Shown here: positions 34,785 to 44,378 of the stretch, piece by piece
Layout: every line of letters begins with the position of its first letter
Numbering within the stretch: the stretch's first letter is position 1
Assembly (NCBI GenBank): GCA_947501445.1
Contig: CANMVS010000007.1
Span: 186,001-250,000 of the forward strand
Length of the DNA stretch: 64,000 nucleotides
Direction: 5' to 3'
Source: an uncultured Rhizobiaceae group bacterium
Lineage (GTDB): Bacteria; Pseudomonadota; Alphaproteobacteria; Rhizobiales; Rhizobiaceae
The notes under the pieces: model-generated
The model's database searches: none
What the model saw: only the letters and a program-made list of their open reading frames with translations
What the model was told of the DNA's origin: nothing
Translations under genes and position numbers: made by a program

Positions 34785-35777
34785 TCAGATTGACTGGGTG
34801 GGATCCGAGCGAATGAGGTCAATTTCCATGATCGTGCGGATAACCGTAATGCGGGTTGTAAGCGCTGTAAGCACTGCCGTTATGACAACAATGGCGAGGG
34901 CACCGATATAGCCGCCTGCACCCATTGAAAATGCGCCAAAGAGCGCAGTTGCCTGATCACTTTCGGGGGTAGCAATACTATTGCTGGCCCATATGCTGGC
35001 GAGTGCGAATGTCAGTGCTGCCGTCAGCCCGCCAGCCAGGGCACCCTTGAGTGCAATGAGAAAGAAGTGTTTTTGAAAGTGTGAGGCAACGAAGCTGCTT
35101 TCAGCCCCGACAAAATGCAGCACTTCGACAATATGGTGATTGCCCGATAGCGCGCCGCGGGTGGCAAATACGACGGTTAGAACGGTCGCCATGAAGACGA
35201 GCAATAACACGCACAAACCGATGATGACGGTTGTATTTGCCATGGCAACCAGGCGATCCACCCATGTGCGGTGGTCGTCCAGATAAACATTCGCGACAGC
35301 CACATCGAGCGCCGCACGCATTTCTGCAAAATCGGGTGGCGAGGCCTCATCAATTGTTATGATGACCAGTCTTGGCACCGGCAGATCCTCGATATTCAAC
35401 CCTTCTCCAAGCCAGGGTTCCAGCAGTCTTGCCGTTGCGGCATTGTCAACAATGGTCGCTTCATTTGTTCCGGCAAATCCCAGCGCTATGTCACGGGCTT
35501 TTACCAGTTCGGCGTCCAGATCAAGGCCTTCTTCCGGTTTGATCTGAATTGTAATTTCACGGGATATCTGGCTCTGCCAGCTATTGGCCGTATCCTGCAC
35601 CATGATGACCGCGCCGAGTGTCAGACAGGCAAGAAAGGACATGATGGATATGACGAACATCAGCGAGCGGCCCGCAATATTGCCTGCCGGTACAATCGGC
35701 GCCATGGGGCGCAGGACAATATCGCGCTTGCCTGGCGATTTGTCGGTGGTGTCGGATGTATCAATCATAGATTTCAA
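34785..35777 (-). CDS. ftsX: Cell division protein FtsX
   Basis: This 330-residue membrane protein has the FtsX layout: one helix near residues 35-60, a periplasmic domain (SREITIQIKPEEGLDLDAELV), then three helices in the C-terminal FtsX domain. It pairs with FtsE to form the type VII ABC complex that activates peptidoglycan amidases at the septum. Its start lies inside the ftsE 3' end; ATG 35768 is an alternative to 35777. In-frame C-terminus ends RSDPTQSI. Confidence 0.88.
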   Translation of the reverse strand: MKSMIDTSDTTDKSPGKRDIVLRPMAPIVPAGNIAGRSLMFVISIMSFLACLTLGAVIMVQDTANSWQSQISREITIQIKPEEGLDLDAELVKARDIALGFAGTNEATIVDNAATARLLEPWLGEGLNIEDLPVPRLVIITIDEASPPDFAEMRAALDVAVANVYLDDHRTWVDRLVAMANTTVIIGLCVLLLVFMATVLTVVFATRGALSGNHHIVEVLHFVGAESSFVASHFQKHFFLIALKGALAGGLTAALTFALASIWASNSIATPESDQATALFGAFSMGAGGYIGALAIVVITAVLTALTTRITVIRTIMEIDLIRSDPTQSI

Positions 35778-36420
35778 GCCGCCCGCCCGACAGGATCATG
35801 CGTCTGGCATCGACCTGATCCATCAGGGACAGATCATGGGTCGCGATGATGACAGCCGTTCCGAGCTTGTTCAATTCCATGAACAGTCGCAACAGACGTT
35901 GCGCCAAAGGTGCATCGACATTACCGGTGGGCTCATCGGCCAGAAGGATCTCCGGCTGATCAATCAGGGCACGGGCGATGGCTGCACGCTGTTTTTCACC
36001 ACCCGATAATATGGGAGGCAATACATTCATGCGATCACCCAGCCCAACCCATTTCAGCAGTTCCATAACGTCTGTTCGATAGGTGGATTCTTCCTTGCCA
36101 CGCACGCGCAGTGGCAATGCCACATTCTCATAGGTCGTCAAATGATCCAACAGGCGAAAATCCTGGAACACAATGCCAATGCGTCGACGCTGTTTTGGTA
36201 ATTCCTGCTGGGCAATAGAGGTAATATCATGGCCAAAAACGCGAACAAATCCGCGGGTTGGCTGCAGTGACATGAACATGAGGCGCAGCAAACTGGTCTT
36301 GCCAGCACCCGAAGGCCCCGTCAGGAACTGAAACGATTTCTTGGGTATTTCAAAGGTGAGGTCGCGCAAAACCTCAGGCCCCATACCATATCGCAATCCC
36401 ACATTATCAAATTCGATCAA
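35761..36420 (-). CDS. ftsE: Cell division ATP-binding protein FtsE
   Basis: This 219-residue ABC ATPase starts MIEFDNVGLRYGMGPEVLRDL. It has Walker A GPSGAGKTS, Q-loop VFQDFRLLDHLT, signature LSGGEKQRAAIARAL and Walker B ILLADEPTGNVD. The DFRLLDHLT region and the following ftsX gene make FtsE certain. It works at the septum with FtsX to control peptidoglycan hydrolysis. The gene is divergent from a DUF3426-type gene. Confidence 0.94.
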   Translation of the reverse strand: MIEFDNVGLRYGMGPEVLRDLTFEIPKKSFQFLTGPSGAGKTSLLRLMFMSLQPTRGFVRVFGHDITSIAQQELPKQRRRIGIVFQDFRLLDHLTTYENVALPLRVRGKEESTYRTDVMELLKWVGLGDRMNVLPPILSGGEKQRAAIARALIDQPEILLADEPTGNVDAPLAQRLLRLFMELNKLGTAVIIATHDLSLMDQVDARRMILSGGRLEIYD

Positions 36421-36596
36421 GCCTGCGCCCCGTTGAAATTGTGCTGAAACCCGTGCTCCGAAACATTCAACAATCGGTTATACCCATTTGTAACATGCGT
36501 TGTAGACTTGCGGGGTTTCATCTTTGTTAACCAAATTTGTTTACGGGTGGGAAAGTGTTTCCGCAATGGCCAGTTTACGGGTGCTTTTGAAATTTC

Positions 36597-37313
36597 ATGC
36601 ACAACAGCAGCGATGGCAACCATAAATTCCACGATCACAGGTCAAATCTATTCACGAAACATCCTTCGTTTTTGAAGCGTGATGGTGCGAGAAGTCAAAT
36701 CAAACCCTTTGCGCTCACGGATGTTGTCGATGTGGACTTCGAAGATGTCGATGACAAGGCCCATTGTACAAAATTCGAAATACCAAATGGTATTTCTGCG
36801 GCGCAGCGCCGAAAAAAACAAACAAGTCTCCAACACCGGGCGTTTTCCACGTCGACCGGACGCCTTGACCTGTTCAACGCCAACCATGGTCCCATGCGCA
36901 GGGCATTGGGCTGGCCTGCCCTGGTGGCGGGATTGTCTCTAACTGCCGCCGTCTTTGTCTTTTTGGCCCTGGGCGTGTCTCCAATTGAACAGCTGGGCGC
37001 CAGATGGACTGATGCTGAGCCGTCCGGCGGTTTGATTTTAAGCGACGTGCGTTTGAAATCGCCAGGAGGGACGCAGCCCTATAGCTATATTGAAGGTGCG
37101 ATAAGCAATGGCACGATTGATGATCTGGACGTGCCGCTGATCGCCGTGCAGATTGAAGGACAGAAGGTGGACGCGGTGCCTTTTTTTGTCCGCCCGGTTC
37201 GCGGCAGACTTTCTGCAGGTCAGACCACACGGTTTCGCGGGCGTGTTCCTGCACCAGCCCGCAATCATACGCAATTATCCGTGTCGCTTGCTGGCGGCGG
37301 CTCGGCGCGATAG
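36597..37313 (+). CDS. DUF3426-type membrane protein without its zinc ribbon
   Basis: This protein of up to 238 residues has one central membrane helix (LVAGLSLTAAVFVFLALGV, about residues 109-127) and a C-terminal domain with LILSDVRLKSPGG, YIEGAISNGT, VPLIAVQIEGQ and a final LSAGQTTRFRGRVPAP. This resembles the DUF3426 half of the MJ0042 zinc-ribbon proteins found beside ftsE in related genomes. The expected N-terminal CxxC...CxxC ribbon is missing; only one cysteine (HCTKFE) precedes the helix. The true start could be inside the frame. Function is unknown. Confidence 0.55.
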   Translation: MHNSSDGNHKFHDHRSNLFTKHPSFLKRDGARSQIKPFALTDVVDVDFEDVDDKAHCTKFEIPNGISAAQRRKKQTSLQHRAFSTSTGRLDLFNANHGPMRRALGWPALVAGLSLTAAVFVFLALGVSPIEQLGARWTDAEPSGGLILSDVRLKSPGGTQPYSYIEGAISNGTIDDLDVPLIAVQIEGQKVDAVPFFVRPVRGRLSAGQTTRFRGRVPAPARNHTQLSVSLAGGGSAR

Positions 37314-37316
37314 CCG

Positions 37317-37388
37317 GTGCCTGAATGCACCAACAAATTCAAAAGACGACACCCTTGTCCCGTTTCTGACAAAACGTGAAACGGTCTA
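37317..37388 (-). repeat. Dispersed two-hairpin element, copy 3 (reverse, partial)
   Basis: Read on the minus strand it has TTAGACCGTTTCACG, hairpin 1 CCGTTTC / GAAACGG, GGGACAAGGGTGTCG and GGTGCATTCAGG, and then stops. Hairpin 2 is lost except its first bases. It begins within a few bases of the TAG stop of the DUF3426-type gene and precedes hpt. Confidence 0.75.
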
Positions 37389-37492
37389 ATTTTGCCGGAT
37401 TGGGGAAAAAGCCGCAAATGGTGCTTTTCCTTTGCCTGTCCATGGACTAAACCCAAACGATAATGGATCAGTTCTAATCTGGAAGCGCCAAC

Positions 37493-38044
37493 ATGGCTGT
37501 AGTTCGCGGCAAAAACATTGATGTCCTCTTTTCGCCAGAACAGATTGCCGCGCGCAATCTGGAGCTGGCAGCGCAAATCGCAAAGCAACCCAAGAAAGAC
37601 CTTTTGGTCATTTCCATCCTGAAGGGCTCCTTCATTTTTGCCGCGGATCTTCTGCGCGCACTGCATGAGGTTGGTCTGGCGCCGGAAGTGGAATTCATTA
37701 CACTGTCAAGCTACGGCAAAGGCACAGAAAGCCAGGGTGTCAGAATCATCAAGGACATCGACAGTGAGGTTGAGGGCCGCGATATTCTGCTGATTGATGA
37801 CATTCTTGAATCAGGCAACACCCTGCGGTTTGCCCGTGATCTGATGTATGAACGCGGCGCAAATGATGTTTCCATTGCTGTATTGCTGGATAAAAGCAGC
37901 CGCCGTCAGGGCACATTGGACGCCGACCATGTGGGTTTTGAATGCCCGGACTACTTTGTGGTTGGGTACGGTATGGACGTAGCCTACGCATTCCGCGAAC
38001 TGCCATTTGTCGGCATTGTAACCGGAGATGCCGAATCGGACTGA
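37493..38044 (+). CDS. hpt: Hypoxanthine phosphoribosyltransferase
   Basis: This 183-residue enzyme has the PRPP-binding motif DILLIDDILESGNTL, ISILKGSFIFAADLLRAL and the base-binding DYFVVGYGMDVAYAFRELPFVG. It salvages hypoxanthine and guanine to IMP and GMP. The gene stands alone with its own upstream region and is followed by a gap of about 317 bp before the receiver protein. Confidence 0.95.
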   Translation: MAVVRGKNIDVLFSPEQIAARNLELAAQIAKQPKKDLLVISILKGSFIFAADLLRALHEVGLAPEVEFITLSSYGKGTESQGVRIIKDIDSEVEGRDILLIDDILESGNTLRFARDLMYERGANDVSIAVLLDKSSRRQGTLDADHVGFECPDYFVVGYGMDVAYAFRELPFVGIVTGDAESD

Positions 38045-38361
38045 CCCTGTTGATCGGCGCAAACGCAGCTGCACCTTCCCGTTTTGTTCCAATCGGGGCC
38101 GATGCGAACCATCTGTTAAGTATGAATTGTCTAAGGCAGGCCAATTCGGCAATTTTTCGCGTCGGTATGGCTTCCATTTACACCTCGAAAAGATTTGCGT
38201 GTTTTTGTGTCCCTGGTCCTCAATACCAAGCGGCCCGGCAATAATGGGTCTGCCACGAATGTGTTGAGGGACTTGTGCCCGATCGGGTGCATGAGATCAG
38301 GGAAAGAACCCGGGCGCTTATATGAGCAACATGGGTTCGGGTAAAACATCGGACGGGTAAG
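38045..38361. other. Gene-free stretch between hpt and the receiver gene
   Basis: This 317-bp stretch holds no supported gene. It must contain the promoter of the receiver protein gene. I saw no tRNA, repeat copy or clear terminator; a CtrA-type TTAA-N7-TTAA box was sought and not found. Confidence 0.4.
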
Positions 38362-38724
38362 ATGGCAAAAATACTCATTGCCGAAGATGAAGAATCTCTT
38401 CGCCGCTTTTTGAGTCGCGCTCTAAAAATGGATGGTCATGACGTTGATGAGGCAATAGATGGTGCCCACGGGCTTGACCAGCTACGCGCACAAAACACCT
38501 ATGATCTGCTGCTGTCGGATATTCGCATGCCCGTTATGGATGGCATCGAGCTGGCCCACACAGCAGCACAGGAATTTCCGCAGCTCAAAATATTGCTGAT
38601 GACGGGATATGCAGAACAGCGTGAGCGCGCTGATACGCTCGACAACATTGTCATTGATGTCGTGCCAAAGCCATTCAGTCTTCCGGACATTCGCTGCGCC
38701 GTTGCGGATGCGCTGGTCGCATAG
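38362..38724 (+). CDS. cpdR: Single-domain response regulator, CpdR-like
   Basis: This 120-residue protein is a receiver domain alone. Acidic pair EDE is at residues 8-10, phospho-acceptor D53 in LLSDIRMPVMDGIEL, threonine in LLMTGYAEQ and lysine in VVPKPFSLPDI. Receiver-only proteins starting KILIAEDEESLRRFL in this group resemble CpdR, which directs ClpXP to substrates such as CtrA-pathway proteins when unphosphorylated. Assignment to CpdR is by similarity and taxonomic context; DivK or another stand-alone receiver is possible. Confidence 0.7.
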   Translation: MAKILIAEDEESLRRFLSRALKMDGHDVDEAIDGAHGLDQLRAQNTYDLLLSDIRMPVMDGIELAHTAAQEFPQLKILLMTGYAEQRERADTLDNIVIDVVPKPFSLPDIRCAVADALVA

Positions 38725-38742
38725 CGGGCGGCTTCCGGGCCA

Positions 38743-39639
38743 TTATCCCATTTTTTCGGCCAGATAGTCGGCCAGCAGATCAAACACAAGCCGAATACGC
38801 CGGCTTGTGTGCAACTCCCGATGGGCAGTCAGCCAGATCGGGAACATAATGGGTTGCATGCCCGGGAGCACCCGTTCCATATCGGCTGCATTTGCCGCAA
38901 CCACATCCGACATGACGATCAGCCCGTGGCCGCTTCGTGCCAATTCCCAGGCAACAACACCGCTTTGCGAGCCGACGCGAAAATTTCCGTGGTTAAGGGA
39001 AAATCCAAGCGGGTTAATAATCTCCATGAACCGATCATTGTCGCCAAGCCCGATGAAATTGTGCCTGGATGCCTCATCGAGTGTGACGGGGCGCCCATGC
39101 TGATCGAGGTAGGATTTTGACGCATAAAGGCTTCCGGTCGATTCGCTGACCAATCGGGCAACAAGTTCTGGCTGTTCCGGGCGTACATGTCGTACGGCAA
39201 TATCGGCTTCGCGCAGCTGCAAATTGCGGATATCATTGGCAGCGACAATGTCAATTTCGATCAGCGGTGCCAATTGATGAATAGTCGAAACAACAGGTGG
39301 CAGAATATAGGCGGACATGACGTCAGAAGCCGTTATGCGCACCAGGCCCTTTATGGTTTGTGATTGTCCGGATGCCGTCAGCGTTATCCGGTTGGCTGCT
39401 TCACACATGGTTCTGACATGTTCGACCAGTTCAGAACCGGATTGGGTCAGAACCAGCGATCTGCCAACCCGTTCAAAAAGAACCGTATCCAGTGCTTCTT
39501 CCAATGCAGCAACCTGCCGCCCAAGCGTCGGTTGTGTCAGGCCAAGTGCTCTGGCTGCAGCTGACAGTGAACCTTCGTCAACCGTTGCCAAAAATGCGCG
39601 TGCCTGATTCCAGTCGAATGCAACAGATTCCCAATTCAT
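38743..39639 (-). CDS. LysR-family transcriptional regulator
   Basis: This 298-residue protein has the LysR helix-turn-helix in residues 14-55 (FLATVDEGSLSAAARALGLTQPTLGRQ region) and a periplasmic-binding-like effector domain. Its start faces the divergent methyltransferase gene across 84 bp, the usual layout for a LysR regulator and its target. Co-inducer is unknown. Confidence 0.9.
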   Translation of the reverse strand: MNWESVAFDWNQARAFLATVDEGSLSAAARALGLTQPTLGRQVAALEEALDTVLFERVGRSLVLTQSGSELVEHVRTMCEAANRITLTASGQSQTIKGLVRITASDVMSAYILPPVVSTIHQLAPLIEIDIVAANDIRNLQLREADIAVRHVRPEQPELVARLVSESTGSLYASKSYLDQHGRPVTLDEASRHNFIGLGDNDRFMEIINPLGFSLNHGNFRVGSQSGVVAWELARSGHGLIVMSDVVAANAADMERVLPGMQPIMFPIWLTAHRELHTSRRIRLVFDLLADYLAEKMG

Positions 39640-39723
39640 GCATTTTTGTATAGATCATCATCAAAAATAGGCAATTTATATCTGACATGTGTTTATGTAT
39701 TGGTAGCGCAAAGGAGTACGTGA

Positions 39724-40362
39724 ATGCAAAATGCAGCTCAGTTTTGGGACAATGCGGCAGAAAAATATGCCAGGTCTCCCATTGCGGATGAAAAAGCCTA
39801 TCGCAATACGCTGGAGCGCACGCGAAGCTATCTTTCGAAAGATGACACAATTCTGGAGGTGGGCTGCGGAACCGGTTCAACGGCATTGCTGCTGGCCGAT
39901 GATGTCCGGGAAATAACAGCCAGTGATATTTCCGGCAATATGATCCGCATCGCGATGGCAAAAGCGCGTGATCAGGCCGTCTCGAATGTGACCTTCATCA
40001 AAGCCGACATTCTTGATGAGACATTTCAGGGTGGCCCATATGACGCTGTTCTGGCGCACAACATCATACATTTGCTTGAGGACATTCCGGCGGCTCTTGG
40101 TCGTTTGAACAAACTACTCAAGCCCGGCGGTATTTTCATTTCCAAGACTGTTTGCACGCCGGGCGCGGGTGCCTCCTGGAAGCTGAGGCTGATCAAACTG
40201 ATCCTGCCGTTGATGCAGATGGTCGGGAAAGCGCCCTATGTGAATTTCATGGAGATCGAGACTCTTGAGCGCATTATTGGCGACCATGGTTTTTCAATTA
40301 TTGAAGCCGGCAGTTATTCATCACCCAGCCGGTATATCGTTGCCCGCAAGAATGCGCAGTAA
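39724..40362 (+). CDS. Class I SAM-dependent methyltransferase
   Basis: This 212-residue protein has motif I ILEVGCGTGSTALLLAD (about residues 42-58), ITASDISGNMI and VLAHNIIHLLEDIPAALG, then LLKPGGIFISKT. It looks like a UbiE/small-molecule methyltransferase. AAGGAG at 39711-39716 gives a sound ribosome site for ATG 39724. It is divergent from the LysR gene and likely controlled by it. Substrate is unknown. Confidence 0.85.
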   Translation: MQNAAQFWDNAAEKYARSPIADEKAYRNTLERTRSYLSKDDTILEVGCGTGSTALLLADDVREITASDISGNMIRIAMAKARDQAVSNVTFIKADILDETFQGGPYDAVLAHNIIHLLEDIPAALGRLNKLLKPGGIFISKTVCTPGAGASWKLRLIKLILPLMQMVGKAPYVNFMEIETLERIIGDHGFSIIEAGSYSSPSRYIVARKNAQ

Positions 40363-40409
40363 CATCCGGTGTGACCAGCATTTGAAACTTTGAGCCGGGC
40401 TGCCGGCCC

Positions 40410-42974
40410 CTATTGATTGTCGAGGAGCCGTTCCAGATAAAACCGTTCCATCTCGGGACGAAATGCGTCGCCGAGCTTTTCGCGAATGGCTTCGAGAATT
40501 CTGCGGGCGCGCTGAATGTCGGCTTCTTCAGGGATTTTGACATTGTCACCAAAATCCGGCCCTGTGTTGGCCGTGGGCCGGCCAAGGGGATCCAGACTGG
40601 GCTCACTCTGCCCCGATTGACCCGGTTGCCGCCCGGGCGATTCGCCCATGGCCTGGCGCATCTGGTTCATCATGTCCTGAGCACCTTCGCGCAGGGCCTG
40701 CAACGCGCGGCCCTGTTCATCAACTGCCGTGCCCCCTTCGCCCTCGCCAAGAGCTTCACCGGCGTTGCCCATGGCTTCACCGGCCTGATCGAACCCTTCA
40801 CTTGGGGACATGCCAAATTCTTCAAGTCCCTGCTGCAATTCACCCAATTGTTCCTGTAGGGCCTGCTGCTGTTCCTTGAGATCACGCAAGGCCTGGCGCA
40901 ATTGCTCCTCTGTCAGTTCGTCCGAATTTCCGTTCGGATCCTGCTGATCACCGTCCTGCTGCTGGTCCTGTTTGAAATACTGCTGGCGACGCCGTTCCTT
41001 GAGTGCCTGTTCAAGGTCAAAGGTCTCTTCCATCAGCCTTTGTTGGTCCTGCATCAGCTGGCCAAGCTTGTCCATCTGCTGGCGCATCGGATTGTCGCCC
41101 TGTTGCGCCTGGTGTTGTCCCGATTGCAGGTTGTTCATCATGCGTTGCAATTCGGAAAGCAATTGTTGTGCCTGATCACGTGCACCTGATTTGGCCAGAT
41201 TTTCTATCTGGTCCATCAGGCGATCAAGATCCTGCTTGCGCAAAATATTCTGCATATCCGTCGGCGGTAGTTGCTGTGCAGACTGATTATTTTGCATCTG
41301 CTGGGCAAGGGCCTGCATGAATTCCTGCATCGCTTCACGCAATTCCTGCATCAATGCCTGAATTTCCTCATCGGATGCACCGTTTTTCAGTGCTTCTGAC
41401 AGGGCCTTTTGTGCTTCACGCAGACGCTTTTCCGCAAAGGACAGATCACCATCTTCGATACCCAATGCGATGTCCCACATGTGGTCAGCGGTATCGCGCA
41501 GCATGTCGTCATTGTAAGAGCTGCTTAGTCTTGAGCGTGCTGATTTGATCAGCAGGAAATGGGTTATATTGTCGATTGTCTCTTCGGCGGCCATGGTTAT
41601 CGCATCATTGAGCTCCAGGACACGGTCAATTCGGTTCGTATCGAGTGCAAGGACCTGACGCTGTTCAGCAACGGAACCGGCAAGAAGATTGCTGAAATAT
41701 TTTCCAGGCAGGATCATGTCGCGCGTTTCGCTGCGCCCGATCTGTCCCTTGGCATCTTCCGCCACCAATGTGATTTTGACAGGCTGGCCTGCCAAAGGGT
41801 GATCGGTCAGCGTTCTGCTTTCGCGTGCCTTGCGTTCACGGGCGTTTTTTCGCGGCAGTGTCAGCGGGTACTCGGGAAGGTCATAAAGTGCCTTTGCATC
41901 CGTAGCGGCAGCCTGTGCAGGCAGAATTTCCGCATAGGCTTTTTGTGTGCCGTAATCGTCCCGTACGGTAAAGCCAATCTCAAGGGCGCCATTTACTGCA
42001 CGGCCCGGTGAACCATCAAAAGCAATGACCGGCGGCTGATCGGGGATTAGACGGAAACGCCAGTCATTGGTCACAAGACCATCCTGTTGAATGGCAAGTA
42101 CACCGTCCATTGGCGCTTCGATACGAAAATTGCGGGCGGTTTTACTGTTGATGCCTTCGGAATTCTCGTCGGTATCGGAATCCAGTTGCATGGTCGATTC
42201 TGCCGTTTCAAAGACAACCTGCTCACTGCCGTCACCACCAACAATGCGCACCAGCAGCGTACTGCCGGCCGGTACTGATATTACCTCTGGAAGTCCCAGT
42301 GTGTTGCCGGTCAAAAAAACCGGCGCCTTACCGGTATATTCAGGTGGGGTTACCCAGGCATCCACCCGCATTCCAGCGGTAATCTGTGTAGTGCGGTGGC
42401 TGTGAAACGCATCGCTGATCAGCCCGGACTGACTTGAATAGGAATAGCCGAATGCGACAAGCAAGATCAGCGCAACCAGAGCCCTCATGCCATAGGGGTC
42501 ATATCGTGGTGTATCGGTGCGCGGTCCGGCAAGTGCGACAGTCTGTGCCTCTTTGGCCATGCGTTGCTGATGCGCCAGCCAAAGTGAGCGGGCAAAAGTG
42601 TCACCGGTCTCAAGGCGATCTGATTGGACCGCGAGCGCCTGATGGGCAATCTGATTGTCTTCCTCAAGACGCGTGAGGGCCGTTTTTCTATCCGCCCGAT
42701 GCAGCCCCCTGAACGCGGCCAGAGAGCCAACCGCAGCAAGGACAAACAATGCTGATGTTGCAAGCCTTAGCCAGTCGGGCACCAGCCGAAAATAACCAAA
42801 CCAGGAAAGAGCAACAAAGAGCGCAATAATGCCCAGCAATGGCAAAAAGCGTGGCCAAATCCGTTCGATAAAGACAATTGCCTGTGTCGCCCGGATACGT
42901 CTGTCAATACGCCGCAACAGGCTATTGCGGGCGTTGCCGGGTGGCAATGTGTCTTGTGGTGAGCCTTGCGCCAT
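40410..42974 (-). CDS. TIGR02302/DUF4175 family membrane protein
   Basis: This 854-residue protein has membrane helices near residues 45-100 and about 165-185, a periplasmic Ig-like part (RVDAWVTPPEYTGKAPVF), and a long C-terminal half rich in Gln, Met and Glu (about residues 530-770) that should form coiled coil. This is the conserved alphaproteobacterial TIGR02302 family, usually next to lysA. Function is not known; the architecture suggests an envelope scaffold. It ends YLERLLDNQ. Confidence 0.85.
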   Translation of the reverse strand: MAQGSPQDTLPPGNARNSLLRRIDRRIRATQAIVFIERIWPRFLPLLGIIALFVALSWFGYFRLVPDWLRLATSALFVLAAVGSLAAFRGLHRADRKTALTRLEEDNQIAHQALAVQSDRLETGDTFARSLWLAHQQRMAKEAQTVALAGPRTDTPRYDPYGMRALVALILLVAFGYSYSSQSGLISDAFHSHRTTQITAGMRVDAWVTPPEYTGKAPVFLTGNTLGLPEVISVPAGSTLLVRIVGGDGSEQVVFETAESTMQLDSDTDENSEGINSKTARNFRIEAPMDGVLAIQQDGLVTNDWRFRLIPDQPPVIAFDGSPGRAVNGALEIGFTVRDDYGTQKAYAEILPAQAAATDAKALYDLPEYPLTLPRKNARERKARESRTLTDHPLAGQPVKITLVAEDAKGQIGRSETRDMILPGKYFSNLLAGSVAEQRQVLALDTNRIDRVLELNDAITMAAEETIDNITHFLLIKSARSRLSSSYNDDMLRDTADHMWDIALGIEDGDLSFAEKRLREAQKALSEALKNGASDEEIQALMQELREAMQEFMQALAQQMQNNQSAQQLPPTDMQNILRKQDLDRLMDQIENLAKSGARDQAQQLLSELQRMMNNLQSGQHQAQQGDNPMRQQMDKLGQLMQDQQRLMEETFDLEQALKERRRQQYFKQDQQQDGDQQDPNGNSDELTEEQLRQALRDLKEQQQALQEQLGELQQGLEEFGMSPSEGFDQAGEAMGNAGEALGEGEGGTAVDEQGRALQALREGAQDMMNQMRQAMGESPGRQPGQSGQSEPSLDPLGRPTANTGPDFGDNVKIPEEADIQRARRILEAIREKLGDAFRPEMERFYLERLLDNQ

Positions 42975-43090
42975 TCCTCATGCATCCTTTGTGGGCATCA
43001 AAGAAGAATAGCATTCTTTGCGGCAAAGGCGAGACGCCACAACAAAATGTGAGAATTAACGCCAAACACTGGCACGCGCGCTGTTGATTA

Positions 43091-44368
43091 TCAGCTTTGG
43101 TTATCAATCCAGTCGGGGACTGAATCGAGGCCAATAAGTGCCTCATAGCTGCCGCGCGGACGAACAATGTGAAGCTGATCACCATTGACCAGCACTTCGG
43201 GCACCAGAAGTCGGGTATTATAGGTTGACGACTGGACCGCACCATAGGCACCGGCGGTGCCAACGGCGATGAGATCGCCCGGGGCAAGCGCTGCCATATC
43301 ACGGTCCTTGCCCAGATAATCGCCACTTTCGCATACTGGCCCGACAATATCAGCCACAATTCGTGGTGTATTGATATCAGGCAACCGAACAGGCCTGATG
43401 TCGTGCCATGCCTCATAGAGGGTGGGTCTGATCAGGTCATTCATTGCCGCGTCAACGATGACAAAGCTTTTGGAATCGGTTTCCTTGACGTAGACAACCT
43501 CGCTTACGAGAATGCCCGCGTTGCCGGCAATCATCCGTCCGGGTTCAAAAATGACCTGGCAATCCAGCGATTTAACGTGCTCCAGAACCACATCGGCATA
43601 GGCTTGCGGATCAGGTGGCGGGACATTATCGGCGCGATAGGGGATGCCAAGACCGCCGCCAACGTCCACATGTTTGATTGTATGGCCGGCGCCACGCAGC
43701 GTATCAACAAGCCTGTGCAGCAATTTGAAGGCTTCATCATAGGGCTGCAGGTCGGTGATTTGACTGCCGATATGCATGTCGATGCCAGTGACATCAATGC
43801 CGGGCAGCTGTGCTGCGCGGGCATAGACTGCCTCAGCGTGACGCCAGGATATGCCGAATTTGTCTTCCTTTTTGCCGGTCGAAATTTTGGCGTGTGTTTT
43901 GGCATCCACATCCGGATTGATGCGAAAGGAAACCGGCGCGCGTTTGCCCAGTTTTACCGCCCGTGCGTTGATAATCTCAAGTTCGGGTTCGGATTCTATA
44001 TTGAAACACAAGATGTCGGTTTGCAGGGCAAAATCGATTTCCGATATTGTCTTGCCAACACCGGAAAATACAATTTTCTCAGCAGCAATACCGGCGGCAA
44101 GGGCTCTGCGCAGCTCCCCTTCGGAAACCACATCAGCGCCGGCTCCCTGGCGCGCGAGTGTCGCCAGAACCGCCTGATTCGAATTGGCCTTCATCGCATA
44201 GCAAACAAGGGCGTCAACATCAGCAAAGGCGCGGGCAAAAACATTGTAGTGGCGCACCAGCGTGGCGGTCGAATAGCAGTAAAACGGTGTGCCAACCGCG
44301 TCTGCAATATCGGTTACGGCGACATCCTCGGCAAAGAGGGCACCGTCCCTGTAATCAAAATGGTTCAC
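43091..44368 (-). CDS. lysA: Diaminopimelate decarboxylase
   Basis: This 425-residue PLP enzyme has the Schiff-base lysine K60 in VCYAMKANSNQ, HIGSQITDLQPY, the glycine loop DVGGGLGIPY, EPGRMIAGNAG, and the active-site cysteine in GPVCESGDYLGKDR. It makes L-lysine from meso-diaminopimelate, the last lysine step. It starts 10 bp after the LptM-like lipoprotein gene in the argH-lptM-lysA order common in the group. Confidence 0.96.
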   Translation of the reverse strand: MNHFDYRDGALFAEDVAVTDIADAVGTPFYCYSTATLVRHYNVFARAFADVDALVCYAMKANSNQAVLATLARQGAGADVVSEGELRRALAAGIAAEKIVFSGVGKTISEIDFALQTDILCFNIESEPELEIINARAVKLGKRAPVSFRINPDVDAKTHAKISTGKKEDKFGISWRHAEAVYARAAQLPGIDVTGIDMHIGSQITDLQPYDEAFKLLHRLVDTLRGAGHTIKHVDVGGGLGIPYRADNVPPPDPQAYADVVLEHVKSLDCQVIFEPGRMIAGNAGILVSEVVYVKETDSKSFVIVDAAMNDLIRPTLYEAWHDIRPVRLPDINTPRIVADIVGPVCESGDYLGKDRDMAALAPGDLIAVGTAGAYGAVQSSTYNTRLLVPEVLVNGDQLHIVRPRGSYEALIGLDSVPDWIDNQS

Positions 44369-44378
44369 CTAAGCCAGC

